Below are positions 1 through 9,917 of a stretch of 64,000 bases of DNA, one piece after another. Made by a program: the position numbers and the translations under genes. Location of the stretch: NCBI GenBank assembly GCA_022560025.1, contig JAFISE010000015.1, positions 186,001 through 250,000 on the forward strand, read 5' to 3'. The DNA is from Stagonosporopsis chrysanthemi. Lineage: Eukaryota; Ascomycota; Dothideomycetes; Pleosporales; Didymellaceae. The notes beneath the pieces are model-generated. The model was not told the DNA's origin. It did no database searches and saw only the letters and a list, made by a program, of their open reading frames with translations. Position 1 is the first letter of the stretch, and each line of letters opens with the position of its first letter.

Positions 1-313
1 CTTTTTTGGGGCTTGTTCTCGTAACTTGTAACGCATCAAGCGCAGTTTTCCACTGTGTCAGAGGCTGATGCCTCGCAGTGTTCTCCTGAGCGCTTCGGCT
101 CGGCAATGACTATTCTCGAACATCGGACCTGGCCGTAGTACCCGTGCCGTCTTTGTAAATGTGGCAGACCTTACTTCCCTCGGAGCCGACAGTCCTCGCA
201 GCAATGACAGACTCCATGTCCTCACGGTTATAGTGCGACCGGTGAACCGGGCTGTCGGTGCCGACTTTGGTCCTGTCTTCTGTTCAGACTGTTTCCGTCT
301 ATGGAGGCAAAGA

Positions 314-335
314 TTTTTTTAAAAAAAAAACCCCC
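314..335. repeat. T/A/C homopolymer run
   Basis: Consecutive runs of T, A and C lie directly downstream of the stop codon of the five-exon gene read on the minus strand. It is simple low-complexity sequence with no evident function and could be part of a 3' end signal. Confidence 0.6.
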
Positions 336-1072
336 TACCTGATCTCGACCTCTTCAATCTTGCCCAGTTTCTAGCCGCTTCCAGTCAATGTCGAATCTCC
401 ATACGGGCAGGATTCTGTACCTTCTCAGCACTGCCGCCAGGCGCGATGAAGGTGTTGAACGCCTTGAACCAGACGGGGGACAGGTTGGTGGGATCGTAGC
501 CAACGAACTTGATGAGACGCGTCGCATTTGTAGAGAAGAACCGAAAAGGCTGCATTGCGAGAGCTGGTCGCCAGCAAGCCGACTGTCAGTATCATGCGCC
601 ACATGATGGACGTGTAGTTAATGCTAAAGAACGAAATCACGAGTATCGATAGATGGGCACTTTGGCCAGACATTGTCGAATACTCCAAATCCATTGATGA
701 TCTTACCGGAAGAGAACTGAGTGAGACGGTGAAGGTCTTGCGACGAAGTTGAAAATTGCAAATCGCCAATGTGGGAGAGGGCTCTCTACAGCGTTTGACC
801 GTTATATCATGGGTCAATGGCTTCATAAGAAGCTAGGGTGTGCAGCTTCACTGTGAAGGCTTCTGTTTCCCGTGGTTGCCTCGGAAAAGTCTGCAGAGGA
901 TTACAAAGAGCTTCACTCTTGGGAAGCGAACACGCACTTGGAACACATGCTGCTGAATTTCAAGTCTTCTTGCGTAGTATGGTCCGTGACCTGGTCTTCC
1001 ATAGCTCATCTTCTCCCGACTTCTTCTGTAAAGCTGTTGGCCGGCCATTGGCCATCTGCTCAGTATGGACAT
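335..1072 (-). CDS. Unrecognised protein, five-exon model
   Basis: I do not recognise this family. A five-exon model gives a continuous frame of 165 codons plus stop: 938-1072, 852-890, 641-785, 421-563 and 335-370, all with GT-AG introns (donors GTGCGT, GTGAAG, GTGATT, GTACAG) and matching phases. The C-terminal part is the most protein-like. It carries RFFSTNATRLIKFVGYD, then PVWFKAFNTFIAPGG, and ends in a charged AEKKLGKIEEVEIR tail. The start ATG at 1072 is the first one that keeps the first exon open, but further 5' exons toward 1255 are possible because that frame stays open. No signal peptide or clear membrane segment is visible. The gene ends just before a T/A/C homopolymer stretch. 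The agreement of four intron phases argues for a real gene; the function is unknown. Confidence 0.42.
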
Positions 1073-1276
1073 GCGAACTAATCCGGCACCGGTGGAGCAA
1101 TAATTCTTCTTCGTGTCGTCGCCGTAGCTTCGTAGATGTCTTGAAGTGAAAGGAGAGCTTAGTAAGCCGAGAGACTCATCCCCAATTCCAGCAGGTGCGC
1201 GCGAACCGTCATCAACACAACCATCTTCCACTTGCCGACGCGATAGCAACCACATGCAGCGCTAGGGCTAGGCACC

Positions 1277-2742
1277 ATGAACGCTATCATCAGATTGACG
1301 AAGTACCTGTTTCGCCAAAAGCCTTGGTCGGAGCTTGAGTTTCCAACTTCAGGCTTCGAGATTATCAGCGACAAGTACCTATTGGAAGAGGAGTCTCTCG
1401 ATGAGTTTGAGAGCGGTGCCCTGTATCCTGTAACAATTGGCGAAACAATCAATTCTCGATACCAGATTGTAGGTAAGCTGGGCTACGGCACCACTTCAAC
1501 TGTGTGGCTGGCTCGAGATCTGCCGTAGGTGAGCATCGTGCCAATTTAGATGCGATACTGACTGTCTCCAGCAATCATTCGTACGCGACCTTGAAAGTGT
1601 ATAGCAGGACATTGCAGGACATCAACGAGTTCAAGATCTATCAGCGCCTCAGCAAACAGAACAGCTCGCATTTGGGTTATGGCAATGTCAGAACTGCCCT
1701 AGACACGTTCAAGATCCCTCGGAAAGGAGGTGACCACCAGTGTCTTGTACAAAAACCTGTATGGGACAGCTTCGGTGATGTTCTTAAACGCAATCCCGCT
1801 CATCGACTCTCACCAGAGCTCCTTCGACTGAGTCTGATACAAGTGTTCCGTGCCCTTGATTACATCCACACAGAGTGTAATATTGTGCACACAGGTCAGT
1901 CTAATCTCCTTGATCACGGTCGCACGTGTGATATTCAATTGACCGGTATCAGATATCAAAGCGGCCAATATGTTCATTGAGCTCGACGACGAAGAGGTAC
2001 TCGAAGGCTTCGTGGAAGGAGAGCTGAGATATCCTGCGCCTCGCAAGATTGGCGACAGACCTGTATATGCGTCTCGCAAATTCGGTGTGCCTGATTATTG
2101 GGGACCTGTGGTTCTGGGCGACTTCGGCGCAGCGGTTCGAGGCGATGAGTTGCAAACGCACGATGCGCAGCCGAACATCTATCGGTGCCCAGAGGTGATG
2201 CTGAGAACAGAGTGGAGCTACCCTGCTGATATATGGAATGTTGGCGCCATGGTAAGCTGCGGTTTGGACAGCTGAAGCAAGACTAATCGAGTGACTAGAT
2301 TTGGGACATATATGAGAATGCCCATTTGTTTCACGGCAACCATCCAGATGGGAGTGGATACAAGACATCAGCACACCTGGCTGAAGTTGTCGCCATACTT
2401 GGGCCAACTCCCCTTGATCTGCTGAGGCGAGGGCTGCGAAGCAAGGAGTTCTTCGACGATGCGGGTGAGCAGCGTGGCATCTTCTGTGACAAGACTTCTT
2501 GACGCTGACTCTCGCTAGGCGACTGGATTGGCAACGCCCCCATCCCCACAAACCTGAGCCTAGAGAGTCGCGAGATCACTCTGATCGGGCAGAACCAGCG
2601 CGAGTTTCTGGAATTTGTGCGATGTATGCTGCAGTGGAGGCCCGAAGACCGCCTAACTGCGAAACAGCTGCTTGACCACCCGTGGCTCGAAGCTCCGAAA
2701 TCAGACGAAGTTCTGACGCACGGGATACCAAATACACCATGA
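1277..2742 (+). CDS. SRPK-like serine/threonine protein kinase (copy 1)
   Basis: Predicted protein kinase of the SRPK (SR-protein kinase) type, 419 residues from five exons: 1277-1524, 1572-1894, 1953-2251, 2299-2464, 2519-2742. The kinase core looks intact: glycine loop GKLGYGTTSTV (about residues 60-70), the ATP-anchoring lysine in YATLKVY, HTDIKAAN as the catalytic loop (HTD instead of HRD is typical of SRPKs), LGDFGAAV as the DFG motif, an APE-like RCPEV, and the final helix motif LLDHPWL. Family members phosphorylate Arg-Ser-rich splicing factors; the substrate here is not known. The start ATG sits in a CACCATG context. A second, degraded copy with the same exon structure follows on the same strand. 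The protein lacks the long spacer of classical SRPKs, as do many expanded fungal SRPK-like kinases. Confidence 0.85.
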
Positions 2743-3251
2743 ATGTCGGCTACCGATGCCTTTGAGCGGGACCACGCGCTATGCGTGGGTGATGGAAGTG
2801 AAAGAAGGGGGGCGATATTAGGCCTATGGATTTGATGAAATGGGTGTTTGATAAATGAGGTGTGGGTGGATATTTTCGGTATAACTTCTTTTGTACTCGT
2901 TACTGGCCGTGTGAAGAAATGGATCTCATATTAACACTCCTTGTCGTAGCTGGAGAAATTAAAGGCCACGTCAGTGGAGCATATGATGACCCTGAAGGCT
3001 GGGTTTGTCGTTGCGAAAAAGGATTGAGCTTTAATACAGAGATGCGCTGTGCCATATTTTCGAGTATCAGACGCGTAACGCTAACCATCAAACCCTAAGA
3101 GTTCATATTCGAAAGCAGATGAATTGAAAGTGACGCGCTCAGTCAGCCCGCGCCTACCCGCAAGTGTCCCGCGCTTTCTTTGACCTCGAATCTTGCTCCA
3201 CCTTCCCAAGCTCTACTACAAATATAACCTCGCCACCCGCAACTTGGCGAT
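2743..3251. other. Spacer between the two kinase genes
   Basis: 3' flank of kinase copy 1 and promoter of kinase copy 2. I see no convincing gene, RNA or repeat in it. Confidence 0.6.
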
Positions 3252-4636
3252 ATGAGGTCAATCATCATACGTATAAGCAACCTGTTTCGCAGAGCGCCAT
3301 GGCCTGAACTCAGCTTTCCCACCACTGGCTTTGAAATTGTCAGCGACGAGTTTGCCATAGAGGAAGAAACACTTGAAGTTTTCAATACAAAACGCCGCTA
3401 CTATCCCGTAAGCATAGGCGAAGTCCTTGCCTCTCGCTACCAGGTGGTAGGAAAGCTTGGCTATGGTATCACCTCCACCGTGTGGCTAGCGCGCGATCTT
3501 CGGTGAGTGGCCTAACTGCTTTCATTGCCAGCTTGCTGACCAGTACCAGGGATAGAAGATATGCGACTCTGAAGGTCTACACAAAACAACAAGAGTGTGA
3601 AGAGTTTGACGTCTACAAAGCATTGAGTAAGGGGTATGGAAAGCCAGGCTATAGTCACGTTAGAACTGCCCAAGACAAGTTCAAAGTGGCTCATCCAGCA
3701 GGCGATCATTGGTGTCTCGTTCAGCCGCCAATGGGTGATAGTTTGGCCAGTTTCCTCAAACGCACTGCCAATTATCGCTTCCCAACGGATCTGCTCAGAA
3801 TGTCGCTCATCCAGATCTTCCTTGCGCTAGACTACATTCATGGCGAGTCCAAGCTTGTGCACACAGGCAAGCGAAGTTGCAAGATACAGCACGTTCACAG
3901 TCTGACCAACAATAGATATCAAGCCTGATAATGTGTTCATGGAAACATACGATCAGGGTATCTTCGAAGACTTCGTCAAGTCGGAGATGACGCACCCTGT
4001 CGTGAGGAAGGTCGGCGAGCATCCAGTCTATGTATCTCGTCGCTTCAGGCAGCCGAAAGAGTATGGAGCAATCATGCTTGGAAATTTCGGCTCCTCCGTG
4101 CGGGGAGATATAGCGCAGTCACGCATGATTCAGCCAGACCAGTATCGGTGTCCGGAGGTGCTCTTCAACAGGCCTTGGGGCTACGCTGCAGACATTTGGA
4201 ACCTGGGCGTCATGGTAAGCCGCTCGCTTCAGAATGAGTTTGTAGGTTCCTGGTTACGCAGATATGGGACCTCTATGAGAACAAGACCTTGTTCAGTGGG
4301 CGGCATCCTGATGGAAGCGGGTATAGCCCAGCCGCTCACGTGGCGGAGCTCATCGCAGTGCTCGGGCCACCTCCGCTGGAATGGCTTGAGGACCCAAGGA
4401 CACAGGGTCTATTCGATGCTGAAGGTATGAGGCATTCAATACTGCCCCTTAACGAAATAACAAGGCTAACGTGTACCTCTGCAGGTAATTGGAACGGTGA
4501 GGTTCCAGTCCCATTTGGTCGTTCTTTGCGGGACCTCGAAGAAAACTTGGAAGGCGACGAGCAGACTGAGTTTCTCCAATTTATGCGGTGCATGCTGCAG
4601 TGGAGGCCCGCGGATGACTGCAAAGCAGTTGCTTGA
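3252..4636 (+). CDS. SRPK-like kinase (copy 2), degenerate, C-terminal frameshift
   Basis: Tandem paralogue of the preceding kinase with the same five-exon layout: 3252-3502, 3550-3866, 3916-4214, 4262-4424, 4485-4636 (393 residues). The glycine loop (GKLGYGITSTV), lysine (YATLKVY) and catalytic loop (HTDIKPDN) are kept. The DFG motif reads NFG (LGNFGSSVRG), which removes the Asp that normally binds magnesium. The second intron starts with GC (GCAAGC) where copy 1 has GTCAGT. Aligned by eye to copy 1, five bases are missing near 4616. The frame therefore ends at 4636, and the last helix (LLDHPWL in copy 1) is found only in the shifted frame up to 4682. It is either a pseudokinase or an early pseudogene; the open frame up to the last few codons shows that any loss is recent. 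Confidence 0.75.
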
Positions 4637-4682
4637 TCACCCGTGGCTCAAAGCTCGGGAGCTTTGGCGCACACAATACTGA

Positions 4683-5366
4683 TTTTGGCAGTCACAGTGG
4701 CTGACCCCTGTCTCTGAACGGGACCTCGCGCTCTCACCGAAGTGCACGGAAGGGGGCGAAAGTCATGGACATTATGGAGTTGAGACTGAGTTGTGCTGTG
4801 GCTTGACTGGATTTGGGGTTGAAGTTCTTTCTCAGCACACACCAACCACAAACGGGAAAGCGCAAGGAGAACGGCGACAACAAATCATGACCGTTTCCCG
4901 TCGTCGGGTCCACAACAGCAGACACCAGGGGCCTCAGGGTGCGAGCAAAATAGCATGATCGAAGAACCTAATGCAAGATCTTGAATCGACAATCCCCCGG
5001 ATGTGCGCAAAGTGGGTCTGCCGATACCAGATGAGGCATGGCCGGTCGGCAGTCCCGCGATGTCCAATCTCCACCATACAAAGTCCAGAGCTGATTTTGA
5101 GGCTATCGGGAACAATGGACTCTCAGCCTCAAGCCCAGCCAATACGCACGGGCGGGAGGCCGAACTACACGAGGCTGAGTGCAATGCCAGCAGCATGCCG
5201 ACAACCTTAGGTGAGTATATGAAGGAGATGTAGGCCCAACATTTACGCAGTGTGCGGCATTCACTCTTTAGCTGTCCAGCTCCAAGTCAATCACTATCGT
5301 CAAGACACCTCCACTCTCTAGGTGCTTGCTCATCTCGTTACTCTTACGCTCAATACACTAATCATA
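4683..5366. other. Intergenic stretch after kinase copy 2
   Basis: The first bases still hold the shifted kinase tail. The rest is promoter and 5' leader of the cell-surface protein gene. No further gene is supported. Confidence 0.5.
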
Positions 5367-7280
5367 ATGTTTCCCCGCTCTCTTATCCTTCTGGCTTCGG
5401 CCGGCGCAGCCGTTGCCCAACTGGCCCCCGAATGCGAGCACGTCACGGATGTGAGTGCCCTGCTCGAGGCTGACGATGGCAAGGCCTACTGCTCGTCTGT
5501 TCTCAGCATCGGTACAGCGACCGAGACTATCGTTGAGTCCACCATGACCACTGAGACGACTACCATCACCACTCCCAGCCAGATCACGCTCAGTTTCACC
5601 ACCACCCAGACCGACACTGTCAGCGAGGGCACTGTGACCGAAACTGCTGCAACTGCTACCGAGACCTCGACTATCTTTGAGTCGACCACGGTCTACTCTT
5701 GCGCCACCGCCCTCAAGCGCCGTGACTATGGCGAGGCGCAGTCGACCTCGTGCACCAAGAGCAAGACTACGAGCACCCCTACGCCTACCTCTACCTCATG
5801 CACCAAGAGCAAGACCAGTGCCACTCCTACTCCTGTCAAGACTTCCACTTCGTGCACTCAGAGCCAGCAGCACGCTACCTCTGTTGCTGCCTATGGAGTC
5901 GGTCAGCCTCCTGCCCATTCGCAGGGCGCCGCTTCGAGCGGTCAGGCGGGCTACTACGCGCCTGGCTCTTCCCAGGCGGCGTACTCACAGGGTGCTGCCT
6001 CAACTGTCCAGGAAGGCTACCATGCTTCCAGCGTTTCTCAGGCTGCTTATCCTTCCCAGCCAGCTGGTTCAAGCGCTCAAGAAGGCTACTATTCCCCTGA
6101 GTCTTCTCAGGTCGCCTACCCTTCGCAGCACGCCAGCGCTGGATACTCTATCCCGTACCAGTCTGGCGCCGCTCCCAAGCCCTACCCTTCAATTGCCACG
6201 GGCTACTACCAGAACGCTAGCTCTGTAGGCTATGCTTCTTCTGCAGGCTATGCTTCTTCTACAGACTATGCTTCTTCTACAGGCTATGCTTCTTCTACAG
6301 GCGCTGTACACTCTTCCGTCTACTACGATGTTTACCCAGAGTCTACTTCTGAGCCTTATCCCGTCACCTCTAGCATCTATGAGCAGATCAGCTCTTTGAT
6401 CAGCTCCTTCTCCAGCTACCCATCCCCTTCAAGCTCAGTCGAGATCCCTGAGGTGTCCAGCTCCTCATCTTCTTTCTACTCCAGCGAGATCGTCACCTCC
6501 TCTGAGAGCTCCTCTGAGATCTACACGCCATCGCCTACTCCCACTCCCACCCCGGTCCCATCGTGTGAAGCAGCGCCATCGGCTCTTCAGACCGGCTATG
6601 AGTGCGACACCATCTCTGCTGCATGTGGCTGCTTGGGCTTGGCCTCTGCCACCGCTCAGGTCACCACCACCACCACTATGACCGAGACTGCCTTCGTCAC
6701 CGAGGCCATGGTCTTCACCACCACCGAACAGCTGACCGAGACTGTCTTCACGACCGTGCCCGCCGCCACCGAGACCGTCACGCCCTCCGTCACCGTCACC
6801 ACTACCGCCACTGCCACTGCCACTGTGTGCCCCTGCAGTGCCAACCAGGGCCTGTGCGGCACCACCTCTGACACCTGCAAGGACCTGCAGAACGACCCCA
6901 ACAACTGCGGTGCCTGCGGCAACGTCTGCGGCAGCGGCGCCTGTGAAGCCGGCAAGTGCCTTCCTTGCGCGCCCCGCAAGTGCGGTACTTTCAACCTGGG
7001 CACCTGCAGCAACGCTGGTGGAAGCTGCTTCTGCGTGCACAACAGCTCCGGCTCCACCGTGTGCGCCAGCCTCAATGGCCAGTGCGGCTCGGCTCGCAGG
7101 TGCTCCGAGGACTCTAACTGCGCTGCTGGCTCCATCTGCACTGCTGACACCTGCTGCGGTTTCCCCATCTGTGTCGAGGCCAGCAACACCTGCGGTAACT
7201 CGCAGAACACTAAGAGGATGTTCGCTCCCAGGGGCAAGGGTGCGATGGCGACCAGGAACGAGATGATTGGCGATTTCTAG
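5367..7280 (+). CDS. Secreted Ser/Thr-rich, Cys-rich cell-surface protein
   Basis: Single-exon gene of 637 residues. The frame is open to a GTG at 5322, but the ATG at 5367 begins a clean signal peptide (MFPRSLILLASAGAAVA, cut near QLAPE) and is the start used here. The mature part has Thr/Ser-rich blocks (about residues 45-110 and 450-495) suited to heavy O-glycosylation. The middle is rich in Ser, Tyr, Gly and Gln with three imperfect 22-23-residue repeats and four GYASS-type hexapeptides. The C-terminal region (about 495-615) has some 20 cysteines, including the NDPNNCGACGNVCG motif common in fungal surface proteins. There is no hydrophobic C-terminal tail, so GPI anchoring is unlikely; it is probably secreted or covalently held in the wall. 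The biochemical role is unknown. Confidence 0.85.
   Translation: MFPRSLILLASAGAAVAQLAPECEHVTDVSALLEADDGKAYCSSVLSIGTATETIVESTMTTETTTITTPSQITLSFTTTQTDTVSEGTVTETAATATETSTIFESTTVYSCATALKRRDYGEAQSTSCTKSKTTSTPTPTSTSCTKSKTSATPTPVKTSTSCTQSQQHATSVAAYGVGQPPAHSQGAASSGQAGYYAPGSSQAAYSQGAASTVQEGYHASSVSQAAYPSQPAGSSAQEGYYSPESSQVAYPSQHASAGYSIPYQSGAAPKPYPSIATGYYQNASSVGYASSAGYASSTDYASSTGYASSTGAVHSSVYYDVYPESTSEPYPVTSSIYEQISSLISSFSSYPSPSSSVEIPEVSSSSSSFYSSEIVTSSESSSEIYTPSPTPTPTPVPSCEAAPSALQTGYECDTISAACGCLGLASATAQVTTTTTMTETAFVTEAMVFTTTEQLTETVFTTVPAATETVTPSVTVTTTATATATVCPCSANQGLCGTTSDTCKDLQNDPNNCGACGNVCGSGACEAGKCLPCAPRKCGTFNLGTCSNAGGSCFCVHNSSGSTVCASLNGQCGSARRCSEDSNCAAGSICTADTCCGFPICVEASNTCGNSQNTKRMFAPRGKGAMATRNEMIGDF
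5925..6128 (+). repeat. Three imperfect 66-69 bp tandem repeats in the cell-surface gene
   Basis: Units at 5925-5990, 5991-6059 and 6060-6128 each encode a variant of Ala/Gly-Ser, Gln-Glu/Ala-Gly-Tyr, Ser-Ser-Gln-x-Ala-Tyr. All are in frame and 22-23 codons long. Confidence 0.7.
6228..6299 (+). repeat. Four 18-bp tandem repeats (GYASS hexapeptide)
   Basis: Units at 6228, 6246, 6264 and 6282, each close to GGCTATGCTTCTTCTACA, encode the hexapeptide GYASST with one Gly-to-Asp change. Near-identity at the DNA level points to recent unit duplication. Confidence 0.9.
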
Positions 7281-7418
7281 ATTGTAAATCATCCGGGTTT
7301 GGGATTGAAGTTTAGGAGTAGATTGTAGTGTACAGAAAATTAGAAAATCATACTCACAAGCACTTACCACGTAACGAAATCTACAACGTGCTCGACCTAC
7401 CGCTCTTGCTGACTCTCA

Positions 7419-9917
7419 TTACTCGTCAAACAAGGAGTCGAAACTCGCATCACTCTCTACTTCCGCTTCGGCATCCACCACCTCGCCGTGCGCAGAACCA
7501 CCTTCCACAGCGCCTCCCACAACAACATCTTCCACGACAGCGCTCTTCTGCACCAAAACTGCCTGCTCACTAACCTCTACCCGCTTGACCCGCTTTATGC
7601 CGCCGGGACTGATCGACACCTCACCATTCTCCTCCTCCCACATCATCTTACGCTTCTTGCTCGACGAGGAAGAACTCGATGGAGCCACCGATGCAGCACC
7701 AGGGGAAGTCGTTGGCGAAGTTTTACGCTTCTTGCTCGACTCCGATGAAGCAGAGGCTACCGAGACTGCTCCGCGCGAGGCTGGTGGCGAGGTCTTGCGC
7801 TTTTTGCTTGACTTTGAGGCTGTCGATGAAGCTGAGGCAGCTGACACAGCTCCCCGAGAGAGAGGTAACGAGCTCTTGCTCTTCTTCGGCGAGGACGGTG
7901 CGTCGCGCTCCTCGAGAGTGGATGTTGGCTGGGATTGGAGTGCCTCTTCGTCGGTGGTTGAGCGCTTTCGCTTCCCCGGCGAGGCTGGGCCTGTTGGGAC
8001 AGGTTTCGTTTCCCGCTCAGCTTCGGTAGCGGCTTTCTTGCTGGTTTGCTCGTCGATTTCGGGCTCGACGTGAGGAGCTGTTGGCTCTTCTGTCATTGGC
8101 TGATCCGTAGCTGTAGACTTCTTTGTGCCCAACCCATAGGCAAAGGAATCTACACCCTTCGTGGTGGTTGGACCGGCCTTAGATACTGGCTTCGACTTCG
8201 GCTTTGGCTTTGGCTTTGGCTCTGGCTTCGAGACAGGCTTAGCACTTCTTCTCGGCTTTGGTGCTTCGTCGCTATCTGACTCTTCAGACTCAACGACAAT
8301 CGGGCGAGCGCGCGACTTAGGCGGTTTCGTACGCTCCTTAGAAGGAGCGAATACTTCAGACTTCTTCGGAGCAGCCTCCATCCTCGAGATCTTTGAACTC
8401 TTTATCTTCTTTGCTTCGGTTGTTGGCATGGGCTCTGCTTGTTCTCCGATCTCATCCATTATCAACTGCACAAGTTCTGTATCTTCTTGCTCAGAGGCTA
8501 GTTGCTGTTGTCTTTCCTTCTCTTCTCGCTCAGCCTGAACTTGTCGTGTAACTTCTTTCTTCTGAGCAGTGCGGATGCCTCGAAGCATCTTCTGCTCCTC
8601 TTCCGTCATGGGTCGAGCAGTGACTCTGCCTCTAGGAATGACGGCGTGGCCTGTCTCCCGGGCCTCCATGTCTTGAGCATTTCTGGCTCTCTGTGCTTCT
8701 ACGTGCCTGGCAGTCGCCCTTTCAGCCCGTACTTTATCAGCAGCGTCGCGCTCAGCCTTGTCTGCCATCCGTTTTGCTAATCTCGCCGTCTCGGGCGCTT
8801 TCTTTGCTATGGCAGTCTTCCCATTGGGTATTGCCACTTTCTTTACCGTCCTGTCATTGTTAACATTGCTTTTGTCGCCCTGGCTAGTAGCACGTGTATC
8901 ATCACGGTCTTTCTCTAAAATAGGCCTGAGCAGAGCTTGAAGTCGATGTTCAATCTCAGGATAAGTTGGCACCACTATATCCACCACACCGAGAAGCTTG
9001 TCGGCCTCCTTGCACATCTCACTGTGCATCATCTTTCCAAGCTTCGCAAGAGTGGCCATTATGCCCTGACAGTAACACGTACTATGCTCTCGCGCTCCGT
9101 TCGTGAAGCGATTGGTGTCGTACCGGAGGTCGCGCAGCTGGAGGATCCATCTGCGTTTCTCAGTGAGGTCAGAGAAATACCAGTCGCACTCGAAGCGCTT
9201 ATGCCCCAGAAGGCAGAAGTTACTGCGTGTGTTTACGTGGTCTCGGGGTTCATATCGGTATCCGTATCTATCCCTCAGGACTGGGTTCCCCTTGCCTGTC
9301 GTAGCTAGGCGGGTAGGTTCTGGCTTCGTCCCGTCTTGCTTTACAGCGGGAGCCGGGATCTTCTTGACTGCCGTAGTCGGATGGGCAGGTTCTGTTTTAA
9401 CCTTGTCTTGCTTTGCGGGGGTAATTGGGATCTTCTTGGTCTTTACAGTCGGGCGGATAGGGTCTAACTTCGCCTTCTCTTTCTTTGCAGGCGATTTACT
9501 TGCCCTCACTTCCTTCAACGCGTCTTTAAAAATCGCTACACTGCTGGACAGATGACGTGCCGGGGGTGGCGTACGCTCTTCCTGCAACTCATGGAGGGCT
9601 CCATCGTCCTCCTCCTCCTCCCCCTCCTCCTCCTCCTCCTCCCCCTCCTCCTCCTCCTCCTCCTCCTCCTCCTCCTCCTCCTTCTTCTTCTTCTTTTTCT
9701 TCTTCTCCTTTCTCTCCGGCTGCGCCTTGAGCATGCTGAAAGCTTCCCTCCTTGCCGCCCTTGGACGTACGCTTGTTGAACCCTTGTGCTTTGCCTTGAC
9801 TGACTTGAAGTACGCGTCTGCCCTTATCAGTTTCTTCGGCTCTTCTATAACCAACTCTACCATCTCTTGCTGATCCACTGGATTGGGAGCTACGGGTTCG
9901 TCCTTATCAGATGCCAT
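7419..9917 (-). CDS. Charged, low-complexity nuclear-type protein
   Basis: Single-exon frame of 832 residues, convergent with the cell-surface gene (138 bp apart). I do not recognise the family. The N-terminal third holds a Lys run followed by Glu runs (about residues 75-105) coded by a CTC/CTT microsatellite. A compact, less biased segment lies at about residues 225-345, with Cys, Trp and His residues (for example NFCLLGHKRFECDWYFSDL and HSTCYCQGIMATLAKLGK), and is the best candidate for a folded domain. The rest is Ala/Lys/Glu/Ser-rich with basic clusters (GKRKRS, SKKRKTS repeated) that look like nuclear localisation signals, and it ends in an acidic tail. The ATG at 9917 begins MASDKDEP. 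A chromatin or nucleolar role would be a guess from composition only. Confidence 0.75.
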   Translation of the reverse strand: MASDKDEPVAPNPVDQQEMVELVIEEPKKLIRADAYFKSVKAKHKGSTSVRPRAARREAFSMLKAQPERKEKKKKKKKKEEEEEEEEEEEEGEEEEEEGEEEEDDGALHELQEERTPPPARHLSSSVAIFKDALKEVRASKSPAKKEKAKLDPIRPTVKTKKIPITPAKQDKVKTEPAHPTTAVKKIPAPAVKQDGTKPEPTRLATTGKGNPVLRDRYGYRYEPRDHVNTRSNFCLLGHKRFECDWYFSDLTEKRRWILQLRDLRYDTNRFTNGAREHSTCYCQGIMATLAKLGKMMHSEMCKEADKLLGVVDIVVPTYPEIEHRLQALLRPILEKDRDDTRATSQGDKSNVNNDRTVKKVAIPNGKTAIAKKAPETARLAKRMADKAERDAADKVRAERATARHVEAQRARNAQDMEARETGHAVIPRGRVTARPMTEEEQKMLRGIRTAQKKEVTRQVQAEREEKERQQQLASEQEDTELVQLIMDEIGEQAEPMPTTEAKKIKSSKISRMEAAPKKSEVFAPSKERTKPPKSRARPIVVESEESDSDEAPKPRRSAKPVSKPEPKPKPKPKSKPVSKAGPTTTKGVDSFAYGLGTKKSTATDQPMTEEPTAPHVEPEIDEQTSKKAATEAERETKPVPTGPASPGKRKRSTTDEEALQSQPTSTLEERDAPSSPKKSKSSLPLSRGAVSAASASSTASKSSKKRKTSPPASRGAVSVASASSESSKKRKTSPTTSPGAASVAPSSSSSSSKKRKMMWEEENGEVSISPGGIKRVKRVEVSEQAVLVQKSAVVEDVVVGGAVEGGSAHGEVVDAEAEVESDASFDSLFDE
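9606..9713. repeat. CTC/CTT trinucleotide microsatellite
   Basis: A nearly uninterrupted CTC run followed by CTT units encodes, on the minus strand, Lys then Glu homopolymers of the charged protein. Such a tract is prone to length changes. Confidence 0.95.

Noticed and set aside
5322..5366. 15-residue N-terminal extension of the cell-surface protein
   Set aside because: Starts with GTG; the ATG at 5367 directly begins a signal peptide.
6465..7370. 301-codon minus-strand frame over the cell-surface gene
   Set aside because: Gly/Ala-rich shadow of the Ser/Thr/Cys-rich plus-strand gene, with no domain; the plus strand has a signal peptide and cysteine motifs.
8161..8538. 125-codon plus-strand frame over the charged protein gene
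   Set aside because: Gly/Phe and Ser repeats are the reverse reading of Lys/Pro and Glu-rich codons of the minus-strand gene.
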